The position numbers and the translations under genes were made by a program. A DNA stretch of 64,000 nt from Chitinophaga skermanii. Its GTDB lineage: Bacteria; Bacteroidota; Bacteroidia; Chitinophagales; Chitinophagaceae. The stretch covers positions 39,031-103,030 of the forward strand of contig NZ_QLLL01000015.1 in NCBI RefSeq assembly GCF_003259335.1, given 5' to 3'. This document shows positions 26,761 through 34,886 of the stretch, piece by piece (positions within the stretch are counted from its first letter, which is position 1; each line of letters starts with the position of its first letter). The notes beneath the pieces are model-generated. The model worked only from the letters and a program-made list of their open reading frames with translations, ran no database searches and was not told the origin of the DNA.

Positions 26761-29229
26761 TTATCTACCGCTTGTGTATTGCGTGGCTTGTAAGTGCTTA
26801 GCCAACATTTGCATGAAATATCCGCCTACTACACTTCTTGCTTGGAAACCAACTTGTTTGCCGTTCGTGGTTTCGTGCCAATCGCTGATGGGTACACGGC
26901 TGGTGGTGCTGGTAGCATATTTGTACAAGGGCAACATCAAGGCCCGGAAATCGGCGCTATTTTGGGTTAAAGTAGCAGTCCATAATATCCAGTCGGATTT
27001 GGTATACGTTTTCCGGCTATCCAATGGTAACCCAAATGCTTCTTGCTTTTTCAAGTAATACGCGATTTCTTTCTTCGCTACGCTCGGCGAAAAGAGATCC
27101 AATCCCAATAAGCGGTCCCACACAAGGTTGTACTTCTGGCTCCAAGTGTCTTTCGACTCAAACACCAAGCCATAATGATCTCCCTCATTCGCTAATTGCT
27201 CCCATTTACGGGCCATTTCTTGGGCGCTGGTTAGGTACTTCGCTGCTACGTCGGTATATCCCAATTGCTTCGCTAACTGGGCATAAGCACCTAAACCTAT
27301 TATGGCTTTAATAGAAAGATTGGCATTACGAGCGAGGTGACCGGCGAAATCGTCGGTACATAATTGATTAGCAGGATCGAAGCCTTCTTTGATCAAATAT
27401 TCAGCCCAAGTGGAAAGTATAGGCCAATGTTCTTTCGCATAGGCCGCGTTGCCTTCAACTCTTGCAATGGCGGCCGTTAAAATCAACATATTACCCGTTT
27501 CTTCTACCGGCATATCTTCGCCGTAAACTTGGCCATTAGCCATGGGATATGTTCCAATATCATGGGCTGCAAAGGGCTTCGTAAACCTACCGCTTTCGCT
27601 GTAGTGGAAAATCCCGTTTAACATACCCTTCAAAAGGGATGGGTTGTATAACAAAAACAATGGCGACGATGGGTAAGTAATATCCACCGTATTAATACAA
27701 CCATTGCTGAAGTTTTCTTTAGAGAGGAAAAGGAGCTCGTTCTTCGGTCCTTTTACAAGCGTATGGCCGGCAATTGATTGACGATATCCCAATACGCACA
27801 AATGAGCATATTCACTGCCGCCGGCCATTACGGCATTATACCACATGTCCTTATCAAAAGCATCGCATTTCTTCGTTAATGCTGGGTAATCAGTATGCGC
27901 TTTTACAAGCAATTCCTCCATGGTAGTACCATTATGCTTCCACCATGGGCGGAGGTTGTCACCGAAATATTGTACAGCATAATCCTCATCGTAGGCTACC
28001 ATAAATGTTTTACTGGCTGCTACGCCATTGGTTTTCAATTGCGCCCATTGACCTAATACAATGTTGGTGCCTTCGCTTATACCCGCAGGTTGCTTGTTAT
28101 CGCGGAGTAATGGAATAACATCTGCGGCAGTCATGCTGGCTTGTTGTACCGGGGCCGTTTTAGAGGTGGCAGATGCGAGATAGAGGTATCCCCAGTCGAT
28201 CCGTAGATCGTCGCCTTTCTTTTGTAATACCGGCTGTTCTTTGGTGCCCACTTTCAGCACAGAGAAACCGGCAACTTGTGGTACGCTCACTTGCACAGGT
28301 TGCGTGCTAACATTGGTAGCAAGGTTGGATGTTACCCCAAGGAATGCAGTAATGGTATGTGCCCGCTGGTCGTTCGACTTCGCATTAAAATTCACGTATG
28401 TAATGGGCCTGGCCATTACATCAATATCACTCATTAATAGTGGTGCCCTGAAACTAAGTTCTACATCTACTTTACCACAATTGAAGGTGTACTTCGTTTG
28501 GGTAGCGCTGAGTGTAACCCCTGTTTGTTGGGCAGCTACTACATGACTTTCATTGGCTTTCGCAGCGATATAAATACCGGCGTCTAAAAATGCGCCTCCA
28601 GCCGTGTTAGCTACATGCACAGCGAGTACATTGCCTTTGGGTTGGAGCTGAACGCTTTTGGGGATGGGCACAAATTTCGGCCGCATCAGCCAGCCTTTGT
28701 ATTCATATATCTTTACGCCGTTGAGGTATACTTCGGCGTTATCATCATGACAAATCTTTAACATCAAATCACCCTCAATCGTAAGCGGTGCATCGAAAGT
28801 GCGGCGTGTCCATAAATCGGCGGTTTTCCACAGTGTTTTAGCACTGGTGGAAGCATCGCCAAAAGGGGCTGGTGCAGCACTCCATGCAGTGGCATCAAAA
28901 CCTTGTTCCAGCCAGTTATCGGCAGGTTTTGTTTCTGTGTATTGAAAATTGAAAGGCACTTCTTCACTGGTGGCGATAATGGGTTTGTATTGTACCGGTA
29001 AATCACCTAGTACGCGGTAAACGGTGGAGTCGACCTTTACATACCCTACAATGGCTTGTTCAGCGCCTGTCCAGTGGCGGGTCACCGATTTATTCAATTC
29101 GTCCGTTACCGACCAAACACTAAAATAGGGATGATGGGTGATCAACGGGTACGCGGGTGCTTGTTGCCGTTGCGCTTGCAACTGCATGCTCATAGCCAAT
29201 AAGGATAATAACCAAGTTACTTTTTTCAT
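26761..29229 (-). CDS. DUF4965/DUF1793 'glutaminase A-like' secreted protein
   Basis: This 822-residue exported protein (signal ending Leu-Gln-Ala-Gln, residue 19) shows the layout of the glutaminase A family: DUF4964 (about 25-75), DUF5127, DUF4965 and a C-terminal DUF1793 (alpha/alpha barrel with Trp-Asp-Arg-Leu-Leu-Gly and Ser-Asp-Trp-His-Glu-Thr). Between DUF4964 and DUF5127 there is a galactose-binding-like jelly roll at about 95-220, marked by Asn-Ala-Glu-Val-Tyr-Leu-Asn-Gly. The founding fungal enzyme hydrolyses glutamine, but the fold is that of glycoside hydrolases and many Bacteroidota members sit near glycan genes. The divergent GH43 gene favours a carbohydrate role. Confidence 0.9.
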   Translation of the reverse strand: MKKVTWLLSLLAMSMQLQAQRQQAPAYPLITHHPYFSVWSVTDELNKSVTRHWTGAEQAIVGYVKVDSTVYRVLGDLPVQYKPIIATSEEVPFNFQYTETKPADNWLEQGFDATAWSAAPAPFGDASTSAKTLWKTADLWTRRTFDAPLTIEGDLMLKICHDDNAEVYLNGVKIYEYKGWLMRPKFVPIPKSVQLQPKGNVLAVHVANTAGGAFLDAGIYIAAKANESHVVAAQQTGVTLSATQTKYTFNCGKVDVELSFRAPLLMSDIDVMARPITYVNFNAKSNDQRAHTITAFLGVTSNLATNVSTQPVQVSVPQVAGFSVLKVGTKEQPVLQKKGDDLRIDWGYLYLASATSKTAPVQQASMTAADVIPLLRDNKQPAGISEGTNIVLGQWAQLKTNGVAASKTFMVAYDEDYAVQYFGDNLRPWWKHNGTTMEELLVKAHTDYPALTKKCDAFDKDMWYNAVMAGGSEYAHLCVLGYRQSIAGHTLVKGPKNELLFLSKENFSNGCINTVDITYPSSPLFLLYNPSLLKGMLNGIFHYSESGRFTKPFAAHDIGTYPMANGQVYGEDMPVEETGNMLILTAAIARVEGNAAYAKEHWPILSTWAEYLIKEGFDPANQLCTDDFAGHLARNANLSIKAIIGLGAYAQLAKQLGYTDVAAKYLTSAQEMARKWEQLANEGDHYGLVFESKDTWSQKYNLVWDRLLGLDLFSPSVAKKEIAYYLKKQEAFGLPLDSRKTYTKSDWILWTATLTQNSADFRALMLPLYKYATSTTSRVPISDWHETTNGKQVGFQARSVVGGYFMQMLAKHLQATQYTSGR

Positions 29230-29592
29230 CTTAGTTGATTCAATAAGTCAAAAATCAATAACCATACGAGAATGCTTCAGCATTTCGCACAATAATATTT
29301 AATACAAGAAGAGTAGTACGAAGGAGGATGGTGTGGCATAAGGCCGTTAACTACCAAATAGGATCTTGCTCATAACGCGTGTAAAGAAGATCGATAGTAC
29401 CAAACTACTCATTTCTTCGAGAAACTAACAATAAAAAGGCCAAAATTTTAAGAATAAAAGTTCGAATTCCTTCCAAACGCAACAATATCAAGCATTTCAA
29501 CACTATAAAAAAAGTACAATGCCTTGCTAAATCGATTTTTCCTTGTAAATACCGAATCTTTCACTTTACTTTAGCCAACAAACAACCAACAT
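29230..29592. other. divergent promoter region
   Basis: This 363-bp spacer between the minus-strand DUF4965 gene and the plus-strand GH43 gene must contain promoters for both. No exact -7 consensus, operator repeat or RNA gene was recognised. Confidence 0.5.
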
Positions 29593-30588
29593 ATGAAGCT
29601 ACGTTTACTCGCCTTATTTTTGGTCGGCTCTATGGGTGCACAAGCGCAAAAAGCGCCTGCTCCTACCAGTGGCAACCCTATTTTAAAGGGTTGGTATGCC
29701 GATCCCGAAGTAAGTTTGCTGAACAATCAATATTGGATTTACCCAACTTATTCAGCGCTGTATGAAGACCAAATTAAACTAGATGCATTTTCGTCGAAAG
29801 ATTTAATTACATGGACAAAGCACGAGCGTATTCTCGATACTAACCGCGTACATTGGGCCAAGTATGCCATGTGGGCACCGGCTATTATTGAGAAAGATAA
29901 AAAGTATTACCTCTTCTTTTCTGCCAACGATATTCAAGACGATAAGAAAGATTTCGGCGGCATTGGTGTAGCGGTTGCCGATCATCCTGGTGGGCCATTT
30001 AAAGATTATTTAGGTAAACCATTGATCGATAAAATCATTAACGGCGCACAACCGATCGACCAATTCGTATACCGCGATAAAGATGGTACCTACTACATGT
30101 ATTACGGCGGCTGGCAGCATTGTAACGTGGTAAAGTTGAAAGATGATTTTACCGGTATTGTGCCTTTTGAAGATGGTACTTTATACAAAGAAATTACACC
30201 GGAGAAATATACAGAAGGACCGTTTATGTTCAACCGTAACGGCAAATATTATTTCATGTGGTCGGAAGGTGGCTGGGGTGGCCCTAACTACAGTGTATCG
30301 TACGCTATTGCCGATTCTCCGTTAGGCCCATTCAAACGCGAAGCGAAGATTTTACAACAAGATAGCACCATCGCTACCAGTGCAGGGCATCACTCGGTTC
30401 TACACGAACCCAAAAGCGATAAATATTTCATCGTGTATCACCGTCGCCCATTAGGCGATAACGGCAGGGATCACCGGGTTACTTGTATCGACGAAATGCA
30501 TTTCGATGCAGCGGGTAAAATAATCCCAGTGAAGATGACGTTTGAAGGTGTGAAGGCATTGCCTTTGAAACCAAGTAAGAAGAAATAG
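29593..30588 (+). CDS. GH43 family glycoside hydrolase
   Basis: This 331-residue secreted enzyme (signal ending Ala-Gln-Ala-Gln, about residue 19) has the five-bladed propeller pattern of GH43. The putative general base Asp lies in Trp-Tyr-Ala-Asp-Pro-Glu near residue 38. A pKa-modulating Asp probably lies in the Asp-Gln-Phe-Val-Tyr-Arg segment, and the general acid Glu lies in Tyr-Thr-Glu-Gly-Pro-Phe near residue 210. The single-domain length fits an exo-acting arabinofuranosidase or xylosidase; substrate is not predictable from motifs. It diverges from the DUF4965 gene, suggesting joint use on plant or host glycans. Confidence 0.92.
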   Translation: MKLRLLALFLVGSMGAQAQKAPAPTSGNPILKGWYADPEVSLLNNQYWIYPTYSALYEDQIKLDAFSSKDLITWTKHERILDTNRVHWAKYAMWAPAIIEKDKKYYLFFSANDIQDDKKDFGGIGVAVADHPGGPFKDYLGKPLIDKIINGAQPIDQFVYRDKDGTYYMYYGGWQHCNVVKLKDDFTGIVPFEDGTLYKEITPEKYTEGPFMFNRNGKYYFMWSEGGWGGPNYSVSYAIADSPLGPFKREAKILQQDSTIATSAGHHSVLHEPKSDKYFIVYHRRPLGDNGRDHRVTCIDEMHFDAAGKIIPVKMTFEGVKALPLKPSKKK

Positions 30589-30930
30589 TCGCAAAGTTGA
30601 GCAATAAAGTACGCTTATTAAGTGATTTGTACGTGCAGCGTAACATATTTTTTTAATCAATTGCTGCTGAAGTGTTTATAAGCACACTCCCTATCACTTA
30701 TAATATCTTCTAATGTTCTTCCAATGTTCTTCCAATGGTTGTCTAATGTTATCCCAATGTTCTAGATATATATACCATGTATATAGGTAGTTATTGGAGG
30801 GTTTTTAGCTTATTTCTACGATGCATGTACGAGGTGATGCTATTTTAACATATTCAACCGTTTGCCGTTACTTATTCGACAAAAGGTTTACAGGTAAACG
30901 AAGTAATCCATAGGATAACTTATCAAACAT
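30589..30930. other. convergent intergenic region with 11-bp tandem repeats
   Basis: There is no gene here. At 30706-30760 five tandem 11-bp units occur, followed by an alternating TA stretch (30764-30785). The region ends at the terminator of the Ohr gene. Confidence 0.7.
30706..30760. repeat. five tandem 11-bp repeats (TCTTCCAATGT type)
   Basis: Units begin at 30706, 30717, 30728, 30739 and 30750: TCTTCTAATGT, TCTTCCAATGT, TCTTCCAATGG, TTGTCTAATGT and TATCCCAATGT. All keep AATG at the same phase. One unit is about one helical turn. It lies between the ends of two convergent genes, so it is not a promoter of either. Confidence 0.85.
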
Positions 30931-30967
30931 AGCAAAGGTCGGCTTAACGAGCCGACCTTTGCTTTTT
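30931..30967. terminator. bidirectional rho-independent terminator
   Basis: Perfect 14-bp arms (AGCAAAGGTCGGCT and AGCCGACCTTTGCT) with a 5-nt loop are followed by T on the plus strand, with a partly T-rich minus-strand tail. It ends the minus-strand Ohr gene and may also stop the GH43 transcript. Confidence 0.85.
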
Positions 30968-30984
30968 CTATTATTATTGTTCTT

Positions 30985-31395
30985 TTACACCAATTGAATG
31001 TCAACCGGTATATTATTACGGATGGCTTTTGAATACGGGCAAGTGTTATGCGCTTTGTCTACCACCTGTTGCGCCAGTGCTTCATCGATGCCTGGTAAGG
31101 CTATTTTTAACCTTGCTTGGAGGCCGAAATCGGTGCCGGATAATACCAAGTCAACCTCGGCTTGCACAGCGGTACCTTCGGGCAATTTAGTACCCAATGT
31201 TTGCGCGGCAATACCCATGGCGCCAATGAAGCAGGCAGACCAGCCGGCGGCAAATAACTGCTCGGGATTGGTACCTTTACCAGAACCCGGTATACCGAGT
31301 TTTACATCTAATTGCTCGTCACTACTTTTCGCTTGCCCTTCTCTACCGCCTGTTGTATAAGTTTCGCCTGTGTATAATACTTTCAAAGTGTTCAT
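30985..31395 (-). CDS. ohr: Ohr/OsmC family organic hydroperoxide reductase
   Basis: This 136-residue cytoplasmic enzyme matches Ohr in length and in both redox cysteines: one in Gly-Trp-Ser-Ala-Cys-Phe (about 55) and one in Asn-Thr-Cys-Pro-Tyr-Ser (about 120). An Asn-Pro-Glu-Gln-Leu-Phe-Ala-Ala-Gly segment is also typical. Ohr reduces organic and lipid hydroperoxides to alcohols using lipoylated proteins or thiols. It is the last gene of a five-gene minus-strand run with a haem protein, a DUF1223 thioredoxin-like protein and a Tat-exported hydrolase, with a 23-bp gap from the hydrolase. No MarR-type OhrR gene is adjacent. Confidence 0.95.
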   Translation of the reverse strand: MNTLKVLYTGETYTTGGREGQAKSSDEQLDVKLGIPGSGKGTNPEQLFAAGWSACFIGAMGIAAQTLGTKLPEGTAVQAEVDLVLSGTDFGLQARLKIALPGIDEALAQQVVDKAHNTCPYSKAIRNNIPVDIQLV

Positions 31396-31418
31396 GATAT
31401 TGATATTTTATAAGTTGA

Positions 31419-32447
31419 TTACATACTGAATTGATATGCTTCGATCACTGCATTCGTAAAGAAAGCAGGTGCTTCTGCAGGCAGGTTATGACCTGCGTTT
31501 GGAACGATATAGTGTTTGTGTTTTCCTACAAACTTTTGCTTGTAACTTTCGCCGTTCGTAGGCTTTGCAATGCCATCGGCGTCGCCATCAAGGGTAATAG
31601 TAGGCACGTGAATAGTTGGTGCAGTGGCCAGTTGCGCTTCGATGGCATCATACTTAGTATCGCCTTCTACCAAGCTTAAACGCCAGCGGTAGTTATGTAT
31701 AACGATACCGGTATAATCGGGGTTATGGAATGAAGTGGCGTAAGTATTAAACAGTTCATCGCTCGCATTCCATTTCGGCGAATTGTATTGCCAAATTAAC
31801 CGGGCCAATGCTTCGCGGTTTTGTTCCAATCCTTCTCTACCTCTTTCGGTAGCGAAGTAAAACTGGTACCACCAAGCCCACTCAGCTTGCGGTGGCAATG
31901 GTTGCTTGTTCTTTTCGCGGTTGTTGATGAGATAGCCATTTACACATACTGTAGCCTGCACACGTTCTGGCCATAAAGCCGCCATGATGTTAGCCGAGCG
32001 GGTACCCCAATCGTAGCCGGCAATAACGGCTTTGTGGATTTTTAACGCATCCATTAATGCAAGGATGTCGAAGGCTACGGCTGCTTGTTGACCATTACGC
32101 ATGCTATCGGCAGATAAAAAAGTAGTGGTACCATGGCCGCGTAAATGAGGTACAATTACCCGGAATCCTTTTGCTGCTAATGCGGGTGCTACTTCTTGGT
32201 AGCTATGGATATCGTAGGGCCAACCATGTAACAATATCACAGGTACGCCTGCACTCGGTCCCATTTCTACATACCCAACATTCAATTCCCCCGCGTTGAT
32301 TTGCTTTACAGGACCGAAGGCTGTGCCCGGTTGTTTTACCGTTGGTACAATTTGACCGAAGGAAGTAAAAGGTAGTCCCAACGCACCTAAAGCCAAGGTG
32401 CCTATTTCGAGAAAATGACGACGGTTATATGCTTTCGTAGTGTTCAT
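31419..32447 (-). CDS. Tat-exported alpha/beta hydrolase, epoxide hydrolase/dehalogenase type
   Basis: This 342-residue protein starts with a twin-arginine signal (Asn-Arg-Arg-His-Phe-Leu-Glu near residues 8-14, then a hydrophobic run to about residue 31). The hydrolase fold shows the oxyanion motif His-Gly-Trp-Pro. The nucleophile elbow Gly-Tyr-Asp-Trp-Gly has Asp rather than Ser, as in epoxide hydrolases and haloalkane dehalogenases. The acid lies in Asp-Gly-Asp-Ala-Asp-Gly and the base in Asn-Ala-Gly-His-Asn. Export by Tat implies folding before transport. It lies between Ohr and DUF1223 in a likely operon, so detoxifying oxidised lipids or epoxides is a plausible role. Confidence 0.9.
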   Translation of the reverse strand: MNTTKAYNRRHFLEIGTLALGALGLPFTSFGQIVPTVKQPGTAFGPVKQINAGELNVGYVEMGPSAGVPVILLHGWPYDIHSYQEVAPALAAKGFRVIVPHLRGHGTTTFLSADSMRNGQQAAVAFDILALMDALKIHKAVIAGYDWGTRSANIMAALWPERVQATVCVNGYLINNREKNKQPLPPQAEWAWWYQFYFATERGREGLEQNREALARLIWQYNSPKWNASDELFNTYATSFHNPDYTGIVIHNYRWRLSLVEGDTKYDAIEAQLATAPTIHVPTITLDGDADGIAKPTNGESYKQKFVGKHKHYIVPNAGHNLPAEAPAFFTNAVIEAYQFSM

Positions 32448-32466
32448 AAGGAAGTAATTGTTGGGT

Positions 32467-33234
32467 TTAGAAATTGATTTTAGCAGCTGCTACGATATGC
32501 CAATCTTGGTTGCGTTGCACAAATCCAATTAACTCGAAGTTTGCTGCATTAAAGTCGGCAGGCAACGGCAGCACGATCTCCCTATTCTTCCCCAGCTCTA
32601 CTGCCGTTAATTGTTCTACGATTTGTACGTGCGACAATTTCCTGCCAACATTCTCCCCTGCCTTCACATTGCTCGTTCCATTTTTGCGCACGAAAGCCAC
32701 CACTAATTTTGCTTTACCGGTTGCGTTCGTTGCGTAATTCACTGTTAGCTGTTGTGCCTCCACTTTACCGGTAAGCGACAATTGGTAAGTACCGTTTTCA
32801 TCCAAAGCTTTCCCTACAGCATCTTGCATATCACCGGCATTAGAACCAATGAACTCCGTGCTGCCATTCACCACAGCTTGCGGTGTATATACCCCCGAGC
32901 GTAAATACTGGGCATAATCTTGTTGGCGTTCTGAAAACTTATGCTGGCTAAAAGCATCCTTCCAACCTTGGTGATCCCAATAATCTACATGGTAAGCCAG
33001 CACGTATAAAGGTTTTCCATTACTTTGTTGAGCTAACGTTGCTAACAACTTATCGGCCGGCGGGCAACTGGAACAGCCTTCGGAAGTAAACAACTCCACC
33101 ACGGCAAAGCCTTTCGTATTATTTGATGTATCAATTGTTAGGGTATCATTTCCATATAAGGTATTACATGCGCCGAATAACAAACCACCACAAAGGGCGC
33201 CTACGGCTATAATAGAAAAGATGACTGGTTTCAT
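32467..33234 (-). CDS. DUF1223 thioredoxin-like lipoprotein
   Basis: I start at the ATG at 33234; the longer frame (33270) would overlap the upstream gene and hide the signal. The 255-residue product has a lipobox-like Leu-Phe-Gly-Ala-Cys near residue 22. The DUF1223 core follows: Glu-Leu-Phe-Thr-Ser-Glu-Gly-Cys-Ser-Ser-Cys-Pro-Pro-Ala-Asp (a Cys-x-x-Cys pair), His-Val-Asp-Tyr-Trp-Asp and Tyr-Thr-Pro-Gln-Ala-Val-Val-Asn-Gly. DUF1223 proteins are secreted thioredoxin-fold proteins of unproven substrate. The Cys pair and the neighbouring haem protein and peroxidase suggest a redox function in the envelope. Confidence 0.92.
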   Translation of the reverse strand: MKPVIFSIIAVGALCGGLLFGACNTLYGNDTLTIDTSNNTKGFAVVELFTSEGCSSCPPADKLLATLAQQSNGKPLYVLAYHVDYWDHQGWKDAFSQHKFSERQQDYAQYLRSGVYTPQAVVNGSTEFIGSNAGDMQDAVGKALDENGTYQLSLTGKVEAQQLTVNYATNATGKAKLVVAFVRKNGTSNVKAGENVGRKLSHVQIVEQLTAVELGKNREIVLPLPADFNAANFELIGFVQRNQDWHIVAAAKINF

Positions 33235-33238
33235 ACAA

Positions 33239-33709
33239 TTATAATTTATCGGTTGATAAATGTGGTTCACAAGGGTAAAAGGCAGGTGGTAAAGAAAGAA
33301 TAAAATCCGTTCTACGAGCAGGATCCGCCGCAGAGATAGTAGGCCCGTTGTAGTGTTGCACGTTATACGTAGGCTGCCCTGCTGCTTGGGTTTTCACTGT
33401 TTCCACATGTAATAATTCACCATTGATATAAGACCCAAACCAAAATTTATTATCCTGTTCACGGAAGGTTACCAACTGGAACATCTCGTTCGGTTGATGC
33501 GCTTTGAAACCATTTATTTGGTAATCCATGGCCGCTTTATTCCCGTATAACATCGATACCGTGCCTGCCTTTTCATTGATAATGGTGGTAATTACTTTCA
33601 AACCGCTATCGTTAAACACGTAAGGACGAATCGCCGGTTTTTCTTTTTGTTGTTGCATGCAACTGCCAGTAAGCATGGTTGCAATAAATAGGATGATTGG
33701 AAAACGCAT
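33239..33709 (-). CDS. hypothetical lipoprotein (156 aa)
   Basis: This 156-residue protein has a lipoprotein signal with Leu-Thr-Gly-Ser-Cys (lipid Cys near 17). The remainder looks beta-rich with no known motif; Gly-Asn-Lys-Ala-Ala and Asn-Gly-Glu-Leu-Leu-His turns suggest a small sandwich. It lies 5 bp after the haem/P460 gene and 4 bp before the DUF1223 start, so it is embedded in the operon. It may be a periplasmic partner of the cytochrome; that is conjecture. Confidence 0.7.
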   Translation of the reverse strand: MRFPIILFIATMLTGSCMQQQKEKPAIRPYVFNDSGLKVITTIINEKAGTVSMLYGNKAAMDYQINGFKAHQPNEMFQLVTFREQDNKFWFGSYINGELLHVETVKTQAAGQPTYNVQHYNGPTISAADPARRTDFILSLPPAFYPCEPHLSTDKL

Positions 33710-33714
33710 AAGAA

Positions 33715-34632
33715 TTAGTTTGAAGTGGGTAAATCGAATATGCCGCCGGTTGCATTAGCTGCTTTATGGCAGGATGCGCAAGATTGAGCCGTTAGCAAAG
33801 TGCCATAAGGTTTAAGTGTGGGGGTTTCGAACTTTGCATAGCCCCATCCATCGGTACTTTCGTATTGCTTGGCATTGCGCACCATGTATTGTACGTTTAA
33901 GAATTTGCCGGGATGCATATTTCCCTCGCTATCTACTTCCTTTTCCCACACCACTTTTACTACAATAGCACCGTCGGGCCAAGGGTTAATTTTATGCTCC
34001 TTGATCGCTTTCATTGCAATTGGATTGGCATACATCACGCGCATGGTGGTGTTATCTATACGCGATGTGGTACTCATTACCTGCCAGTTCCTAAATTCCG
34101 GGGAAAACTGTATACCTGTGGGCGCTATTGGGTAATTCGTAGTTGTTACAGCAGCGGTATGTACCGTATCGATGGTGTTGGTAACTTTTACACGTTTGGT
34201 TTCGAGGTATGCACGGAAAGCAGCCAATTCTTCTTTCGTTACTTGCGCATTACTATGCAACGCTGCATATTCGGGTAAAGGCATATTGCCTGCATTGATC
34301 ATATTATAAGCCTCCCATAGAAATGAATCTTGTTCTCCTTTTGATAGCTTATCCCATTCTGTAAAGTTCAAATGCTTCCGCGCAGTTACCACGTCTCTAC
34401 GAACAATACTAGCTGCAATAGGTAATTTATCGAACCATTTGATGTCGGTTTTATTAGAATGACAATCATAACAAGCCCTTTGCAACATATTCTTCACGAC
34501 TACCGGCGCTTCTACTTCGCCTGTTACAGGTGGGTTATCGACTACCTTCGTAGTAAAGGCCATAGCTACTACACCTACTGTGCAAATCCCGGCGAATAGG
34601 GAGAAAATCTTGATGCGATTGGATATTTTCAT
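33715..34632 (-). CDS. haem-binding domain plus cytochrome P460-like protein
   Basis: This 305-residue exported protein has an N-terminal membrane/signal helix. A haem-binding domain (Haem_bd type) follows with Cys-Tyr-Asp-Cys-His near residue 54 and the typical Ala-Ser-Ile-Val-Arg-Arg-Asp-Val. A cytochrome P460-like domain comes next, with a second c-type motif Cys-Ala-Ser-Cys-His near 286. Fusion of these two domains is common in Bacteroidota. P460 proteins elsewhere oxidise hydroxylamine or detoxify nitrogen oxides, but many are unassigned. It is the first gene of a minus-strand operon ending in Ohr, and diverges from a LytS/LytTR pair over 254 bp. Confidence 0.9.
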   Translation of the reverse strand: MKISNRIKIFSLFAGICTVGVVAMAFTTKVVDNPPVTGEVEAPVVVKNMLQRACYDCHSNKTDIKWFDKLPIAASIVRRDVVTARKHLNFTEWDKLSKGEQDSFLWEAYNMINAGNMPLPEYAALHSNAQVTKEELAAFRAYLETKRVKVTNTIDTVHTAAVTTTNYPIAPTGIQFSPEFRNWQVMSTTSRIDNTTMRVMYANPIAMKAIKEHKINPWPDGAIVVKVVWEKEVDSEGNMHPGKFLNVQYMVRNAKQYESTDGWGYAKFETPTLKPYGTLLTAQSCASCHKAANATGGIFDLPTSN

Positions 34633-34871
34633 GTGTCGAAGTATTATGACACAAAGAGAAGCTTTCCCCGTTCATGGAGAAAACGGAAGTACTTGTACCC
34701 GGCAAATTAGGGGGCGAATTGGGCAGAAATAGCCCCGAAGCGGCAAGCGCTTTTTAAGCGGTAAAAGGCGGCTATCAAGGCTTTAGCCGTCTTCAAGGGT
34801 TGAGCTGCCGGGTTCGGGGTAGGAAATGCCGGCTTCAAGTGCAAGATGCTGCAATCAACACCAATTACTAC

Positions 34872-34879
34872 TATCTTTG
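34872..34879 (+). promoter_or_regulatory. candidate -7 element (TATCTTTG), near-leaderless
   Basis: This is an exact match to TAnnTTTG with a purine after it, ending only 7 bp before the ATG of the LytS-like kinase. If active it would start transcription almost at the start codon. No clear -33 TTTG was found at the expected distance. Confidence 0.4.
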
Positions 34880-34886
34880 AACTGCT

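Noticed and set aside
34681..34860. Possible 11-bp periodicity in the GC-rich spacer before the LytS-like kinase
   Set aside because: AAG and GCGG spacings drift between 9 and 18 bp, so no register could be defended.
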